A stretch of DNA of 64,000 nucleotides from Ignatzschineria larvae DSM 13226 (lineage in GTDB: Bacteria; Pseudomonadota; Gammaproteobacteria; Cardiobacteriales; Wohlfahrtiimonadaceae), in assembly GCF_038500265.1 (NCBI RefSeq), contig NZ_CP150637.1, forward strand, positions 2,063,501-2,127,500, written 5' to 3'. This document shows, piece by piece, positions 36,013 to 45,627 of the stretch (position 1 is the stretch's first letter; every line of letters begins with the position of its first letter). The notes beneath the pieces are model-generated. The model was not told where the DNA came from. It did no database searches and was given only the letters and a program-made list of their open reading frames with translations. The position numbers and the translations under genes were made by a program.

Positions 36013-38877
36013 CTATGCATCTGCAAGAGGGAAAATAGCATCTAATAAGGCTTTTTCTTGTCTTACATGCGCATTGTTATAACCTACCGCAGGCGCTGCT
36101 GCTGCCGGTCTTGTAATAAAGACTAATTCTTGCTCATCAGTCACTACATTTTCTAAGTATGGACGAACAAATGTTGCATAACCTTGATTTGCAGGCTCAT
36201 CTTGGATAAAGATCACTTCTGCTGCTTTTGGATATTTCGCCAATTCTGCTTTTAAGGCCGCTGTTGGGAATGGATAGATCTCTTCAAGGCGGATAATCGC
36301 AGTTTTGCTATCTTTGACAGCTTCACGACGATCTCTTACGTCATAGAAAATTTTACCCACAGAGATCACAACGCGTTCAACATTGTTTGTCTCAATCGCA
36401 TCAATCTCAGGTAATACTGAATGGAATTTACCATTCGCAAGATCATCTAAGACATTAACCGCTTGTTTATGGCGGAGCAAGCTCTTAGGTGTCATTACCA
36501 CGAGCGGCTTACGGTACTCTTGCAACATTTGACGACGGAACATATGGAATGCTTGTGCCGGTGTTGTCGGTACAACAAAGCTCATATTATTCTCGGCACA
36601 CATCTGTAAGAAACGCTCAGGTCTTGCTGATGAATGCTCAGGCCCTTGACCTTCATAACCATGTGGTAACAGCATTACAAGGCCATTAAAGCGGCGCCAT
36701 TTAGTTTCACCTGCAGCGACAAACTGATCGATCACGACTTGCGCACCGTTAGCGAAATCCCCAAACTGCGCTTCCCAAATCACGAGCGCATTAGGTTCTG
36801 TTGCAGCATAACCAAATTCAAAGCCTAAAACACCCGCTTCTGACAGAATAGAATCAATTACAGTAAACCGAGCTTGATCTTTAGTGAGGTGTTGGAGTGG
36901 AATATAAGTATTACCATCTTCTTGGTTATGATAAACCGCATGACGATGGAAGAAAGTACCACGACCCGCATCTTGGCCAGAAATACGTACTGGATATCCT
37001 TCTTCGAGAAGCGTTGCATAAGCCATCACTTCCGCAAAACCCCAATCCATTTCGATCTCGCCTTCACCCATTTTTAAACGATTTTCGTGGATTTTCTCAA
37101 CACGATTATGAAGTTTAAAACCATCCGGCAATTGATTCATAATTTGCGCGATTTCTGTAATACGTGCTTTTACAACGCCTGTATCAGGAACAATAGGCCC
37201 TTCCTCATCAAACTTATCATGCGCTTTAGCAATTTTTTCCCATTTTTGCATGTAAGAGCTATTGATCGAATCAATCGTTGGGAAGCCAACAGGAGTACCT
37301 GCTTCTAATTTCTCTTTATACTCTTGGGTGAATTTTTTGAAATCTTCTTCTGTAATCACACCATCTGCAATGAGCTTATCCGCATAGATACGCGCAGGTG
37401 TCTGATGATTACCCACTTTTTTATACATCATCGGTTGCGTTGCTCTTGGCTCATCCGCTTCATTATGTCCAAGACGACGATAGCAAACGATATCTACCAT
37501 TACATCTTTATGGAATGTATTACGGAAACCTAAAGCTAATTGCGTCACATGCTTCACCGCTTCAGGATCATCGCCATTAACATGCAATACCGGCGCTTGG
37601 ACGATTTTCATTGGGTCTGTACAGTATTCGGAAGAGCGGGCATCTAATAGATTTGACGTGGTAAAACCAACACGGTTATTCACTACAATATGAACTGTAC
37701 CGCCGGTGGTATAGCCACGAACTTGTGACAGCTGAAGCGTTTCTAAACCGATACCTTGCCCTGCAAATGCAGCATCCCCATGAATTAAAACGGGTAAAAC
37801 AGTATTAAATGGCAATTGGCCAATCGGCGTACCGGGTTCAACACGGCGCTCAAGACGTGCACGCACAGACCCTTCAACTACAGGGTTGACAATTTCTAAG
37901 TGAGAAGGGTTAAAAGCCAACGCTAAATGGACTGGCGGATTATTGGGTGTTGCCTGTACTGATGACGAGAAACCCATGTGATATTTCACATCACCAGAAC
38001 CTTTTGTAAAAGTAGGACGACCTTCAAACTCATCAAAGAGCTGTTTTGGCGCTTTTCCTAAGATATTGATCAATACATTCAAACGGCCACGGTGCGCCAT
38101 GCCAATGACAATCTCTTCAGCACCAAAGTCAGATGCGCCGACAACCATTTCATGAAGCATTGGGATTAGTGCATCTCCCCCCTCAAGTGAGAAGCGTTTT
38201 TGTCCCACATAACGAGTATGTAAGTAACGCTCTAAACCATCTGCTGAAACGAGCTCTTTGAGCATCTCAACTCGCTCCTCATTTGAGAAGCGATAGTTAT
38301 CTTTCACCTCTTCTAAACGTTTTCTAAGCCAGATTCGCTCTTCATCATTGCCGATATGCTCAATTTCAACACCAATATGACCGGTATAAGTACGTCTTAC
38401 AGTGTCAAGAATTTCGCGTAAAGGCATTGCATCTTTACCCGCAAGCCCCCCCGTCTTAAATACGGTATCCATATCCATTTCAGTTAAACCAAAAAAGGCA
38501 GGATTTAACTCAGGAACTACTTTCTCTTCACGCAAATGAAGAGGGCATAAGTCTGCAACTTGATGCCCTCTTCGACGATATTCTTCAATTAAACGTAAAA
38601 CACCCACTTGTTTTGCAAGATGTACCTCATCAACTTCATTACCTTGCGAAACTCCGCTTCTATGGCGCATCTGTTCAAATGCTCTTTTCACAGGACCTTG
38701 TGCCACATCTTGACCATCCTCATTTTTGAAATCAGCAAAATATTTTTGCCACTCTTCTGACACAGATTGAGGATCTTCCAGATAGGATTCGAATAACTCT
38801 TCTACATAGGTCTGATTTGCACCATTGAGTGCCGACGTTTCTCTGAACTTATCTATTAGTTTCATATTATCGCTCAC
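36013..38877 (-). CDS. sucA: 2-oxoglutarate dehydrogenase E1 component
   Basis: The protein has 954 residues, the usual length for SucA. It has the N-terminal E2-binding segment (residues 1-45, YVEELFESYLEDPQSV), the catalytic His region GMAHRGRLNVL, the thiamine diphosphate motif GDAAFAGQGI ending in NNRVGFTT, and the transketolase-like pyrimidine domain with SGQDAGRGTFFHRH. It decarboxylates 2-oxoglutarate and succinylates the E2 lipoyl group. It appears to start with GTG at 38877, five bases after AAGG; the ATG four codons inside has no comparable site. It is divergent from oxyR. Confidence 0.96.
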   Translation of the reverse strand: MSDNMKLIDKFRETSALNGANQTYVEELFESYLEDPQSVSEEWQKYFADFKNEDGQDVAQGPVKRAFEQMRHRSGVSQGNEVDEVHLAKQVGVLRLIEEYRRRGHQVADLCPLHLREEKVVPELNPAFFGLTEMDMDTVFKTGGLAGKDAMPLREILDTVRRTYTGHIGVEIEHIGNDEERIWLRKRLEEVKDNYRFSNEERVEMLKELVSADGLERYLHTRYVGQKRFSLEGGDALIPMLHEMVVGASDFGAEEIVIGMAHRGRLNVLINILGKAPKQLFDEFEGRPTFTKGSGDVKYHMGFSSSVQATPNNPPVHLALAFNPSHLEIVNPVVEGSVRARLERRVEPGTPIGQLPFNTVLPVLIHGDAAFAGQGIGLETLQLSQVRGYTTGGTVHIVVNNRVGFTTSNLLDARSSEYCTDPMKIVQAPVLHVNGDDPEAVKHVTQLALGFRNTFHKDVMVDIVCYRRLGHNEADEPRATQPMMYKKVGNHQTPARIYADKLIADGVITEEDFKKFTQEYKEKLEAGTPVGFPTIDSINSSYMQKWEKIAKAHDKFDEEGPIVPDTGVVKARITEIAQIMNQLPDGFKLHNRVEKIHENRLKMGEGEIEMDWGFAEVMAYATLLEEGYPVRISGQDAGRGTFFHRHAVYHNQEDGNTYIPLQHLTKDQARFTVIDSILSEAGVLGFEFGYAATEPNALVIWEAQFGDFANGAQVVIDQFVAAGETKWRRFNGLVMLLPHGYEGQGPEHSSARPERFLQMCAENNMSFVVPTTPAQAFHMFRRQMLQEYRKPLVVMTPKSLLRHKQAVNVLDDLANGKFHSVLPEIDAIETNNVERVVISVGKIFYDVRDRREAVKDSKTAIIRLEEIYPFPTAALKAELAKYPKAAEVIFIQDEPANQGYATFVRPYLENVVTDEQELVFITRPAAAAPAVGYNNAHVRQEKALLDAIFPLADA

Positions 38878-39107
38878 ATTTACCTTGGATTAAAAAAATT
38901 GACAGGAACTAAAAAAGAAAGAAATTATCTTTATTATACCCTATATTTGACGATTTAGCGCATTTTCTAACCGCTTTCACTATTCGTACAATAATATTCC
39001 CTAGCTGACAAATTTTATTATTCCGATGCTTATTTAAATTTACCTTAATCTAAATATGATAGTATGTAAATAATAAACACAATTAGTTTTCTTTATGAGG
39101 TTGTTGC

Positions 39108-39980
39108 ATGAAATTGAATGAACTTCGTTACTTTATCGCCGTCGCAGAAGAGCGACATTTTGGACGTGCTGCCCAAAAGTGCTTCATCTCCCAACCTGCT
39201 CTTTCTATCGGTATCAAAAACCTAGAAGCTTCAATGGAAGTCTCTCTTTTTGAAAGAACTACCAATGAAGTATTACTCACGCCGGAAGGAGAGAAAGCGC
39301 TTCCTAAAGCAAGAAGAATCTTTGAGCTTGTTGATGAGCTCTTTACGCTAAGCCATGAATCAAATTCCATGGAAGGACGTTTTAACTTAGGCGTGATATT
39401 CACAATCGCACCTTATCTTCTTCCTCGTATGATTCCTGTTTTACGCAAAAATGCGCCAGAAATCCAGCTTCATATTTATGAAAATATGACAGACAGTCTA
39501 CTTCCAATGCTTAAGACGGGAGAGATTGATGCTGCGATCTTAGCCCTTCCAATTTCTGATCCAACTTTTGAAGTAATCGAACTCTATGAGGAACCTTTTT
39601 ATGTTGTAACACCTAAAGATCATCCTTTAGCAGAGAAAGAGATTATCTCACCAGAAGAAATCCATGAGTATGATCCATTACTCCTCAATATTGGTCATTG
39701 CTTTAGAGATCAGGTTTTAGATAGCTGTAAAGAGATCAATGCAACAAACTCGCATCATCATTCTTTAGAGACAATTCGTAATATTGTTGCCGCAGGTCAT
39801 CAAATCTCCGTGCTCCCTAAATACGCTTTAATGGATGATCACTTAAGTGAGTTACTACATTACATCCCTTTTACAGAACCAGTGCCTACCCGTAAAGTAG
39901 CGCTCATTTATCGCAAAGAGTTCACACAAATGCGTAAAATAGAGATGATTGCCCAATGTATTTTAGATCTCAAGCTTTAA
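39108..39980 (+). CDS. oxyR: OxyR, LysR-family peroxide sensor
   Basis: This 290-residue LysR regulator has an N-terminal helix-turn-helix (LRYFIAVAEERHFGRAAQ, then ISQPALSIGIKNLE). The redox pair is Cys198 and Cys207 in GHCFRDQVLDSC, nine residues apart as for C199-C208 of E. coli OxyR. It should form the disulfide under peroxide and activate antioxidant genes. It starts 230 bases from the divergent sucA gene, and moaA follows after 36 bases, probably co-transcribed. Confidence 0.92.
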   Translation: MKLNELRYFIAVAEERHFGRAAQKCFISQPALSIGIKNLEASMEVSLFERTTNEVLLTPEGEKALPKARRIFELVDELFTLSHESNSMEGRFNLGVIFTIAPYLLPRMIPVLRKNAPEIQLHIYENMTDSLLPMLKTGEIDAAILALPISDPTFEVIELYEEPFYVVTPKDHPLAEKEIISPEEIHEYDPLLLNIGHCFRDQVLDSCKEINATNSHHHSLETIRNIVAAGHQISVLPKYALMDDHLSELLHYIPFTEPVPTRKVALIYRKEFTQMRKIEMIAQCILDLKL

Positions 39981-40016
39981 TTTTTGCCATTTCTTTCCCG
40001 TCGTAGGAGGCATTCG

Positions 40017-40991
40017 ATGTTAATCGATCAATTTGGTCGGAAAATAGACTATGTACGTATTTCGGTTACAGATCGCTGTGACCTGAGATGTACTTACTGT
40101 ATCCCCAAAGGCTTCAAAGGATTTGAGGTCAATAAGAACTGGCTCACATTTGATGAGATTATGCGAGTCGTTACCGCATTTTCATCAATGGGAACAGACC
40201 ACTACCGAATTACCGGGGGTGAGCCTTTACTGCGGAAAGATATTACAGAACTGATCGCTAGAATGGCAGCTATTCCCACCATTAAAGATTTATCGATGAC
40301 GACTAATGCGACACAGCTTGAACGTCATGCCAAAGCACTTAAAGAAGCCGGGCTTAATCGACTCAATATCAGTTTAGATTCTATCAATCCGCTAACCGTA
40401 CATCAAATCACCGGCAATGACTGCATTGAAAAGGTACAAAAAGGGATCTTTGCCGCTAAAGAGGCGGGATTTGAAACGATCAAAATCAATATGGTGCCTA
40501 TGATTGGCGTCAATGATCAAGATATTGACTCTATGATCCAATTTTGTATGGACAATGGTTTAATTCTCCGCCTTATTGAAGCGATGCCAATGGGAGTTAC
40601 AGGTCAGCAGACACAAGGGGATAATCTCACCAAGCTACTAGAGACTTTACGACAGAAGTATGGCCTTATCGATTCAACAAAAACCTTAGGACAAGGTCCC
40701 GCTCGTTACTATGAATCCCCCGATGGTAAATTTACAATGGGATTAATCACGCCGATGAGTCAACATTTCTGTGATACTTGTAATCGTGTTCGATTAGCGG
40801 TCGATGGCACACTCTATATGTGCTTAGGGCAAGAAGAAGCCTACCCACTTCGTGATATGCTTCGAGATAACTGTAGTGATGAGGAGCTTCAACAAGCCAT
40901 TCGCAAAGCAATTGATCTTAAACCTCAAAAACATGAGTTCCGTACCGATGCCACTAAGATTAAACGGATTATGTCCATGACAGGTGGCTAA
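40017..40991 (+). CDS. moaA: GTP 3',8-cyclase MoaA
   Basis: This 324-residue radical SAM enzyme starts molybdopterin synthesis. The N-terminal cluster is held by CDLRCTYC (Cys21, 25, 28) and the SAM-binding GGEP motif is present. The C-terminal second cluster uses CDTCNRVRL and a further Cys in LYMCLG. The protein ends in Gly-Gly, as functional MoaA does. The ATG at 40017, six bases after TAGGAGG, is chosen over an upstream start at 39984. No other moa gene is adjacent. Confidence 0.94.
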   Translation: MLIDQFGRKIDYVRISVTDRCDLRCTYCIPKGFKGFEVNKNWLTFDEIMRVVTAFSSMGTDHYRITGGEPLLRKDITELIARMAAIPTIKDLSMTTNATQLERHAKALKEAGLNRLNISLDSINPLTVHQITGNDCIEKVQKGIFAAKEAGFETIKINMVPMIGVNDQDIDSMIQFCMDNGLILRLIEAMPMGVTGQQTQGDNLTKLLETLRQKYGLIDSTKTLGQGPARYYESPDGKFTMGLITPMSQHFCDTCNRVRLAVDGTLYMCLGQEEAYPLRDMLRDNCSDEELQQAIRKAIDLKPQKHEFRTDATKIKRIMSMTGG

Positions 40992-41112
40992 TCTTAATGA
41001 GTCCTATCGGTACAAGTCATACAATTTTTGTGCTTATACACTGAATTTTAGTACTATTAGATAGATCAATGATGATAGTAGATCAATAATAAACTTTAAA
41101 GGGAGCCTAAAG

Positions 41113-41319
41113 ATGAGTAAACAATACGGTGTCAAAATGACCCTTCCACAACTCTCAACCTTTCGTCGAGAGAATTTACTTGGCGATAACTTCAGTGCAG
41201 AACGCTGGTTTAATAGTGAAGCTGAGCGTCAGCAATTCCTCGATAGCTACCAGAAGGATTTTCTCTACTACCGCGTTGGGGATCGTCCTCGCTATGAGTA
41301 TACGCTGATCGAAAAGTAA
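41113..41319 (+). CDS. Small protein of unknown function (68 aa)
   Basis: This 68-residue protein starts with an ATG twelve bases after AAAGGGAG and is followed by a terminator-like hairpin, so it looks like a real single gene. The composition is rich in Arg, Tyr, Phe and Glu, with no membrane segment, Cys or known motif. The middle (FSAERWFNSEAERQQFLDSY) is likely helical. I do not recognise the family. Confidence 0.65.
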   Translation: MSKQYGVKMTLPQLSTFRRENLLGDNFSAERWFNSEAERQQFLDSYQKDFLYYRVGDRPRYEYTLIEK

Positions 41320-41406
41320 CCACACTTACCTTACTGCAATTTTAATCACTTTCAATGCAATACTTAGAGAAAACGACTATAGGTCGTGACTAATATTCAT
41401 AAAATA

Positions 41407-41438
41407 GAGGTCTACTATCATATTAGGTAGGCCTTTTG
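41407..41438 (+). terminator. Terminator after the 68-aa gene
   Basis: The stem AGGTCTAC / GTAGGCCT, with one G-U pair, is followed by TTTT. Confidence 0.65.
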
Positions 41439-41602
41439 TAAATTTAAAGTCTTACAACAATCATAAAAGAATCCCATTTAATCGCACAAAAAGAGATTAT
41501 TTTGTTCTACAATGAATACGATATCATTCCCTAATATGAAGTACTTTCAGACTTTAGGGATTTAAAAGATAGCGATAAAATTAAACACTTAAGGGAGAAA
41601 AT

Positions 41603-42997
41603 ATGAGCGATATTATTGTTAAAAATCCAGCTACCGGCGAAATTCTTGCCACCGTCAAAGCCGATAGCGCTGAAGTTGTGAATACCAAATTAGAAAAAGG
41701 CGCAAAAGCTTTCGCACATTTTAGCAAAACGGATGCGTATGAACGAGCCGCCCTACTTGAAAGATGGGCTGAACTCATTATGAAGCATCAAGATGAGCTT
41801 GCGGAGATTATGACCAAAGAGAATGGGAAGCCGCTCAAAGAATCACAAGGGGAAGTGCTCTATGCCAAGAGTTACCTTACTTGGTATGCAGAGGAAGCAA
41901 AGCGTATCTATGGACGTACCATCCCCGCAAGTAGCCCCAATAAGCGCCTTTTAGTTACCCGGCAAGGCGTAGGCTTAGTGGCAGCGATTACCCCTTGGAA
42001 CTTCCCGGCGGCGATGATGACCCGTAAAGCAGGTCCTGCCCTAGCAGCCGGCTGTACCTTTATTGTTAAACCCGCCGAAGATACCCCTCTAACGATGATT
42101 CGCTTAGTGGAACTTGCTCATGAAGCAGGCATTCCTGAAGATGTGATTCAAATTGTCAATGGTCAGGGGGCAGATATTGGTCCACTTTTTACGGCAAGCC
42201 CTTATGTGCGTAAAATCACCTTTACCGGTTCAACGCCGGTCGGTAAATTACTGATGAAAGAGAGTGCCGATAGCGTTAAACATGTCTCTATGGAGTTGGG
42301 CGGTCATGCGCCTTTTATCGTTTGTGAAGATGCCGATATCGACTACACTGTAACGCAAGCGATCGCTTCAAAATTCCGCAATGCTGGCCAAACCTGCGTT
42401 TGTGCTAATCGCTTCCTAGTCCATGAAAATGTATTAGCCGAATTTAGTGAGAAATTTGCCAAAGCCGCTAAAGCGCTCAAAGTGGGCAATGGTTTAGAAG
42501 AAGGCGTCGATGTAGGTCCACTCATTAATCAAAAAGGTTTCCAAAAAGTGGTGGCACAAATTGAAGATGCCAAAGCGAAAGGTGCAAAAGTCCTTACCGG
42601 CGGTACTACCCATTTTGACGATGAGAAAGGATTCTACTTTATCGATCCTACCATACTTGCGGATGTCACGCTTGATATGAATATTATGCAAGAAGAGACC
42701 TTTGGCCCTGTGGCACCGATTGTCGCCTTTAAAACCATTGAGGAAGCCATCGAAATTGCTAACAGCACACCTTTTGGCCTAGCTGCTTACTTCTTCACCA
42801 ACAATTATCAAACCGGCATCTACTGCCAAGAGAACCTCACTTTCGGTATTCTCGGTTGGAATGATGGTTTACCCAGCACTGCCCAAGCGCCATTTGGTGG
42901 ACTCAAAGAGAGTGGCATTGGCAACGAAGGAGGATCTGAAGGCATTGAACCTTACCTTGAAACGAAATATCTCTCTATTGGGAATGTGAAAGCGTAA
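41603..42997 (+). CDS. gabD: NAD(P)-dependent succinate-semialdehyde dehydrogenase (GabD-like)
   Basis: This 464-residue aldehyde dehydrogenase has the motif TPWNFPAAM, the cofactor motif FTGSTPVGK, catalytic Glu in [11 protein letters not shown] and nucleophile Cys in [12 protein letters not shown]. It also has the C-terminal [26 protein letters not shown] typical of the SSADH group (split here by function only). It oxidises succinate semialdehyde to succinate, feeding the TCA cycle. No gabT or gabP is adjacent, so the aldehyde source is unclear. A GGGAG site precedes the ATG. Confidence 0.9.
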   Translation: MSDIIVKNPATGEILATVKADSAEVVNTKLEKGAKAFAHFSKTDAYERAALLERWAELIMKHQDELAEIMTKENGKPLKESQGEVLYAKSYLTWYAEEAKRIYGRTIPASSPNKRLLVTRQGVGLVAAITPWNFPAAMMTRKAGPALAAGCTFIVKPAEDTPLTMIRLVELAHEAGIPEDVIQIVNGQGADIGPLFTASPYVRKITFTGSTPVGKLLMKESADSVKHVSMELGGHAPFIVCEDADIDYTVTQAIASKFRNAGQTCVCANRFLVHENVLAEFSEKFAKAAKALKVGNGLEEGVDVGPLINQKGFQKVVAQIEDAKAKGAKVLTGGTTHFDDEKGFYFIDPTILADVTLDMNIMQEETFGPVAPIVAFKTIEEAIEIANSTPFGLAAYFFTNNYQTGIYCQENLTFGILGWNDGLPSTAQAPFGGLKESGIGNEGGSEGIEPYLETKYLSIGNVKA

Positions 42998-43072
42998 GTT
43001 TTTGTGCTGTTCGATCATAAAGAACAGAGCGAATAAAAGATCAAACTATCAAAAAAACTCAATAGTGAACCG

Positions 43073-43108
43073 CACCTCAGAAGTTAGAGACAACTTTTGG
43101 GGTGTTTT
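43073..43108 (+). terminator. Terminator of gabD
   Basis: CACCTCAGAAGTT pairs with AACTTTTGGGGTG, with some G-U pairs, and is followed by TTTT. The sequence also resembles an IS3-type end, but no partner end is seen. Confidence 0.65.
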
Positions 43109-43340
43109 CATATCATCGTTATATAAGAAAGAAACAATCAGTAATATTAATCGGTTAAGGCTATCTATCTATGATCCTATTTTAACCTCAAATTTATCAT
43201 TAATCAGTCACAACAATTATCCGATAGATGCAGATAAAATCTAGGATCTAACACAATAAACCTAGCGCCTTCAATCTCCGCAAAAATAGTTTTTCACAAG
43301 GTATCACTTAAAACTTTTTTCACATTAAAATAAAAAAAGC

Positions 43341-43371
43341 TTGAAATATAGCCTAAAACTAATGCTATATT
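43341..43371 (+). promoter_or_regulatory. Candidate promoter of gdhA
   Basis: TTGAAA (43341-43346) and TATATT (43366-43371) are 19 bases apart. The long spacing is offset by an extended -10 (TGC before TATATT). Confidence 0.4.
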
Positions 43372-43495
43372 CAATGGGTAGTTGCTCAATAAAAACAATA
43401 ATTAACAAGCAAATGCAAATCATTCTCACATTTCCTAAAATTCTCACAACACGGAAATGAGGAGTATTACCTCACAATATAAAAGGAGGGAAACG

Positions 43496-44827
43496 ATGAG
43501 TTCATTATCATCATTTCTAGAATCTGTACAAAAAAGGGATCCCCTACAACCTGAATTTCTACAAGCTGTCCGCGAAGTATTTACCTCGCTTTGGCCATTC
43601 TTAGAAAATAACCCTAAATATCGAGATCAAGCACTACTTGAACGTTTCGTAGAACCAGAAAGAGCGATCCAATTTCGTGTCTGCTGGGTGGATGATCAAG
43701 GTAAAGTGCGGGTAAATAGAGCTTGGCGCGTGCAATATAGCTCTGCAATCGGCCCATTTAAAGGGGGAATGCGTTTTCACCCTTCAGTGAATCTCTCTAT
43801 TCTCAAATTTCTAGGCTTTGAGCAGACATTAAAAAATGCCTTGACCAAATTACCTATGGGGGGCGGAAAAGGTGGATCTGACTTTGATCCTAAAGGGAAA
43901 AGTTATGGCGAAGTGATGCGTTTCTGCCAAGCATTGATGACCGAATTATATCGCCATTTAGGTGCAAATACGGACGTACCTGCCGGCGATATCGGTGTCG
44001 GCGGACGTGAAGTCGGTTTTATGACCGGCATGATGAAAAAGCTATCTAATGATACCTCCTGTGTCTTTACCGGCAAAGGGCTCTCTTTCGGTGGAAGCTT
44101 AATTCGACCAGAAGCAACAGGTTATGGCCTTGTCTATTTCACCAATGCAATGCTACAACGTCATGGGTTAGGCTTTGAAGGGATGCGCGTTTCTGTATCA
44201 GGTTCCGGTAATGTGGCTCAATACACCATTGAAAAGTGCATGGAGATGGGTGCAAAAGTCATTACGGCTTCTGACTCAAACGGTACGGTCGTCGATGAAG
44301 AGGGCTTTACCCCAGAAAAGCTTGCTCGCTTAGAAGAGATCAAAAATAATTATGGTCGGGTAGAAGCTTATGCAAAAGAGTTTGGCTTAACTTATTTAGC
44401 GGATCAACAACCTTGGTGTGTTCCTGTTGATATTGCTCTACCCTGTGCAACTCAAAATGAGTTAGATGTAGAAGCAGCACAATTATTAATCAAAAATGGC
44501 GTAAAAGCTGTTGCTGAAGGCGCTAATATGCCGACGACTATCCCGGCTACAGAGCTTTTCATTGAAGCGGGCGTACTATTTGCCCCCGGTAAAGCCGCGA
44601 ATGCCGGCGGCGTTGCCACATCCGGTTTGGAAATGGCGCAAAATGCTGCTCGTATGTCTTGGGATGCTGAAAAAGTCGATCGCTATTTACACCGCATTAT
44701 GTTAGATATCCATAATCACTGCGTCGAATTTGGTGGCGAAGCGAAACAGACCAACTACATTCAAGGCGCGAACATCGCCGGCTTTGTGAAAGTTGCAGAT
44801 GCAATGCTTGCACAAGGTGTATTGTAA
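43496..44827 (+). CDS. gdhA: NADP-specific glutamate dehydrogenase
   Basis: The protein has 443 residues from the ATG at 43496, five bases after AAAGGAGGG; an in-frame ATG at 43457 would add 13 residues. It has the catalytic Lys motif KLPMGGGKGG, the PAGDIGVGGREVGF region, and the nucleotide fold SGSGNVAQYTIEK. The length and the form of these motifs fit the hexameric NADP biosynthetic enzyme that aminates 2-oxoglutarate. Together with GltS and the 2-oxoglutarate dehydrogenase genes it gives a strong glutamate/2-oxoglutarate theme in the region. Confidence 0.95.
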   Translation: MSSLSSFLESVQKRDPLQPEFLQAVREVFTSLWPFLENNPKYRDQALLERFVEPERAIQFRVCWVDDQGKVRVNRAWRVQYSSAIGPFKGGMRFHPSVNLSILKFLGFEQTLKNALTKLPMGGGKGGSDFDPKGKSYGEVMRFCQALMTELYRHLGANTDVPAGDIGVGGREVGFMTGMMKKLSNDTSCVFTGKGLSFGGSLIRPEATGYGLVYFTNAMLQRHGLGFEGMRVSVSGSGNVAQYTIEKCMEMGAKVITASDSNGTVVDEEGFTPEKLARLEEIKNNYGRVEAYAKEFGLTYLADQQPWCVPVDIALPCATQNELDVEAAQLLIKNGVKAVAEGANMPTTIPATELFIEAGVLFAPGKAANAGGVATSGLEMAQNAARMSWDAEKVDRYLHRIMLDIHNHCVEFGGEAKQTNYIQGANIAGFVKVADAMLAQGVL

Positions 44828-44863
44828 TTCTAAATAGCTTTTTATCGATACAATAGCAATCTA

Positions 44864-44908
44864 GAACCTCATAAGGACTTCTATTTTAGTGCCTTATGGG
44901 GTTTTATT
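44864..44908 (+). terminator. Terminator of gdhA
   Basis: AACCTCATAAGG pairs with CCTTATGGGGTT around a 15-base loop, followed by a T-rich tail. Confidence 0.85.
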
Positions 44909-44980
44909 GTTTTACTCAATAAAGATAGTACCCACTTTTCAGATATGGGAAAACTTTCTGAAATTTTTTCATTCTTATTA

Positions 44981-45221
44981 AAAGCCGATTTGCGGCGGGA
45001 GGGAATGATCGTGAAACCAGAACAATCGAGCGCCCGCGGATGAGTGATTCTTAATCTCTCGGCAAGAGCGCCGATCCCGCAGATGAGCGATTCTCAATCT
45101 CTCGGTGATAGTGCAGATTCCGGCATTCAAGATATTACCCGACGCGAAAGCGCCACAACTGCCGGCGCGTGATCGATGGAAGAACGGGATATTTCCCCCG
45201 GCGATGCGGTCAATTTTCTTA
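44981..45221. repeat. GC-rich tandem repeat, unit 1
   Basis: This ~241-bp unit begins AAAGCCGATTTGCGGCGGG and ends GCGGTCAATTTTCTTA. It is nearly identical to unit 2, with a period of 254 bp. Within it a ~43-bp segment (CCGCGGATGAGTGATTC...) is itself repeated imperfectly. It is visibly richer in G+C than its surroundings and has no convincing gene. Confidence 0.92.
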
Positions 45222-45234
45222 GTCGTTCTAAATC

Positions 45235-45476
45235 AAAGCCGATTTGCGGCGGGAGGGAATGATCGTGAAACCAGAACAATCGAGCGCCCGCGGATGAGCA
45301 ATTTTCAATCTCTCGGCAAGAGCGCCGATCCCGCAGATGAGCGATTCTCAATCTCTCGGTGATAGTGCAGATTCCGGCATTCAAGATATTACCCGACGCG
45401 AAAGCGCCACAACTGCCGGCGCGCGATCGATGGAAGAACGGGATATTTCCCCCCGGCGATGCGGTCAATTTTCTTA
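45235..45476. repeat. GC-rich tandem repeat, unit 2
   Basis: This is the second copy of the unit, differing from unit 1 by only a few substitutions and one extra C in a C-run. A 13-base spacer separates the copies. Open frames here are long on both strands but follow the repeat rather than coding constraint. Confidence 0.92.
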
Positions 45477-45627
45477 TTTCAAACATCCCCAATCACCGCT
45501 CAAAATACCCAAAATAGACTTATCCTGACTATGCTTAAGGCATTATATTAAGTTAAACTAATCCTATTGTGGTATCTTTTAGTGAAGTTATTATTTCTCT
45601 TTTAACCAAAATTGAAGATCTTTATAC

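Larger units (their letters stand above)
42998..43495 (+). other. gabD-gdhA intergenic region
   Basis: This 498-base spacer contains the gabD terminator (43073-43108) and a candidate gdhA promoter (43341-43371). An open frame at 43002-43244 lacks a ribosome site and overlaps the terminator, so no gene is called. Confidence 0.5.

Noticed and set aside
43073-43108. Possible IS3-family end (GTTAGAGACAACTTTTGGGG-like)
   Set aside because: No second end, transposase or target duplication is seen; the bases form a normal terminator.
43002-43244. 80-residue open frame after gabD
   Set aside because: It has no ribosome site, crosses the terminator hairpin and has no recognisable protein pattern.
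45127-45492. 121-residue minus-strand open frame in the tandem repeat
   Set aside because: Its repeated segments simply follow the DNA repeat, with no ribosome site and equally long frames on the other strand.
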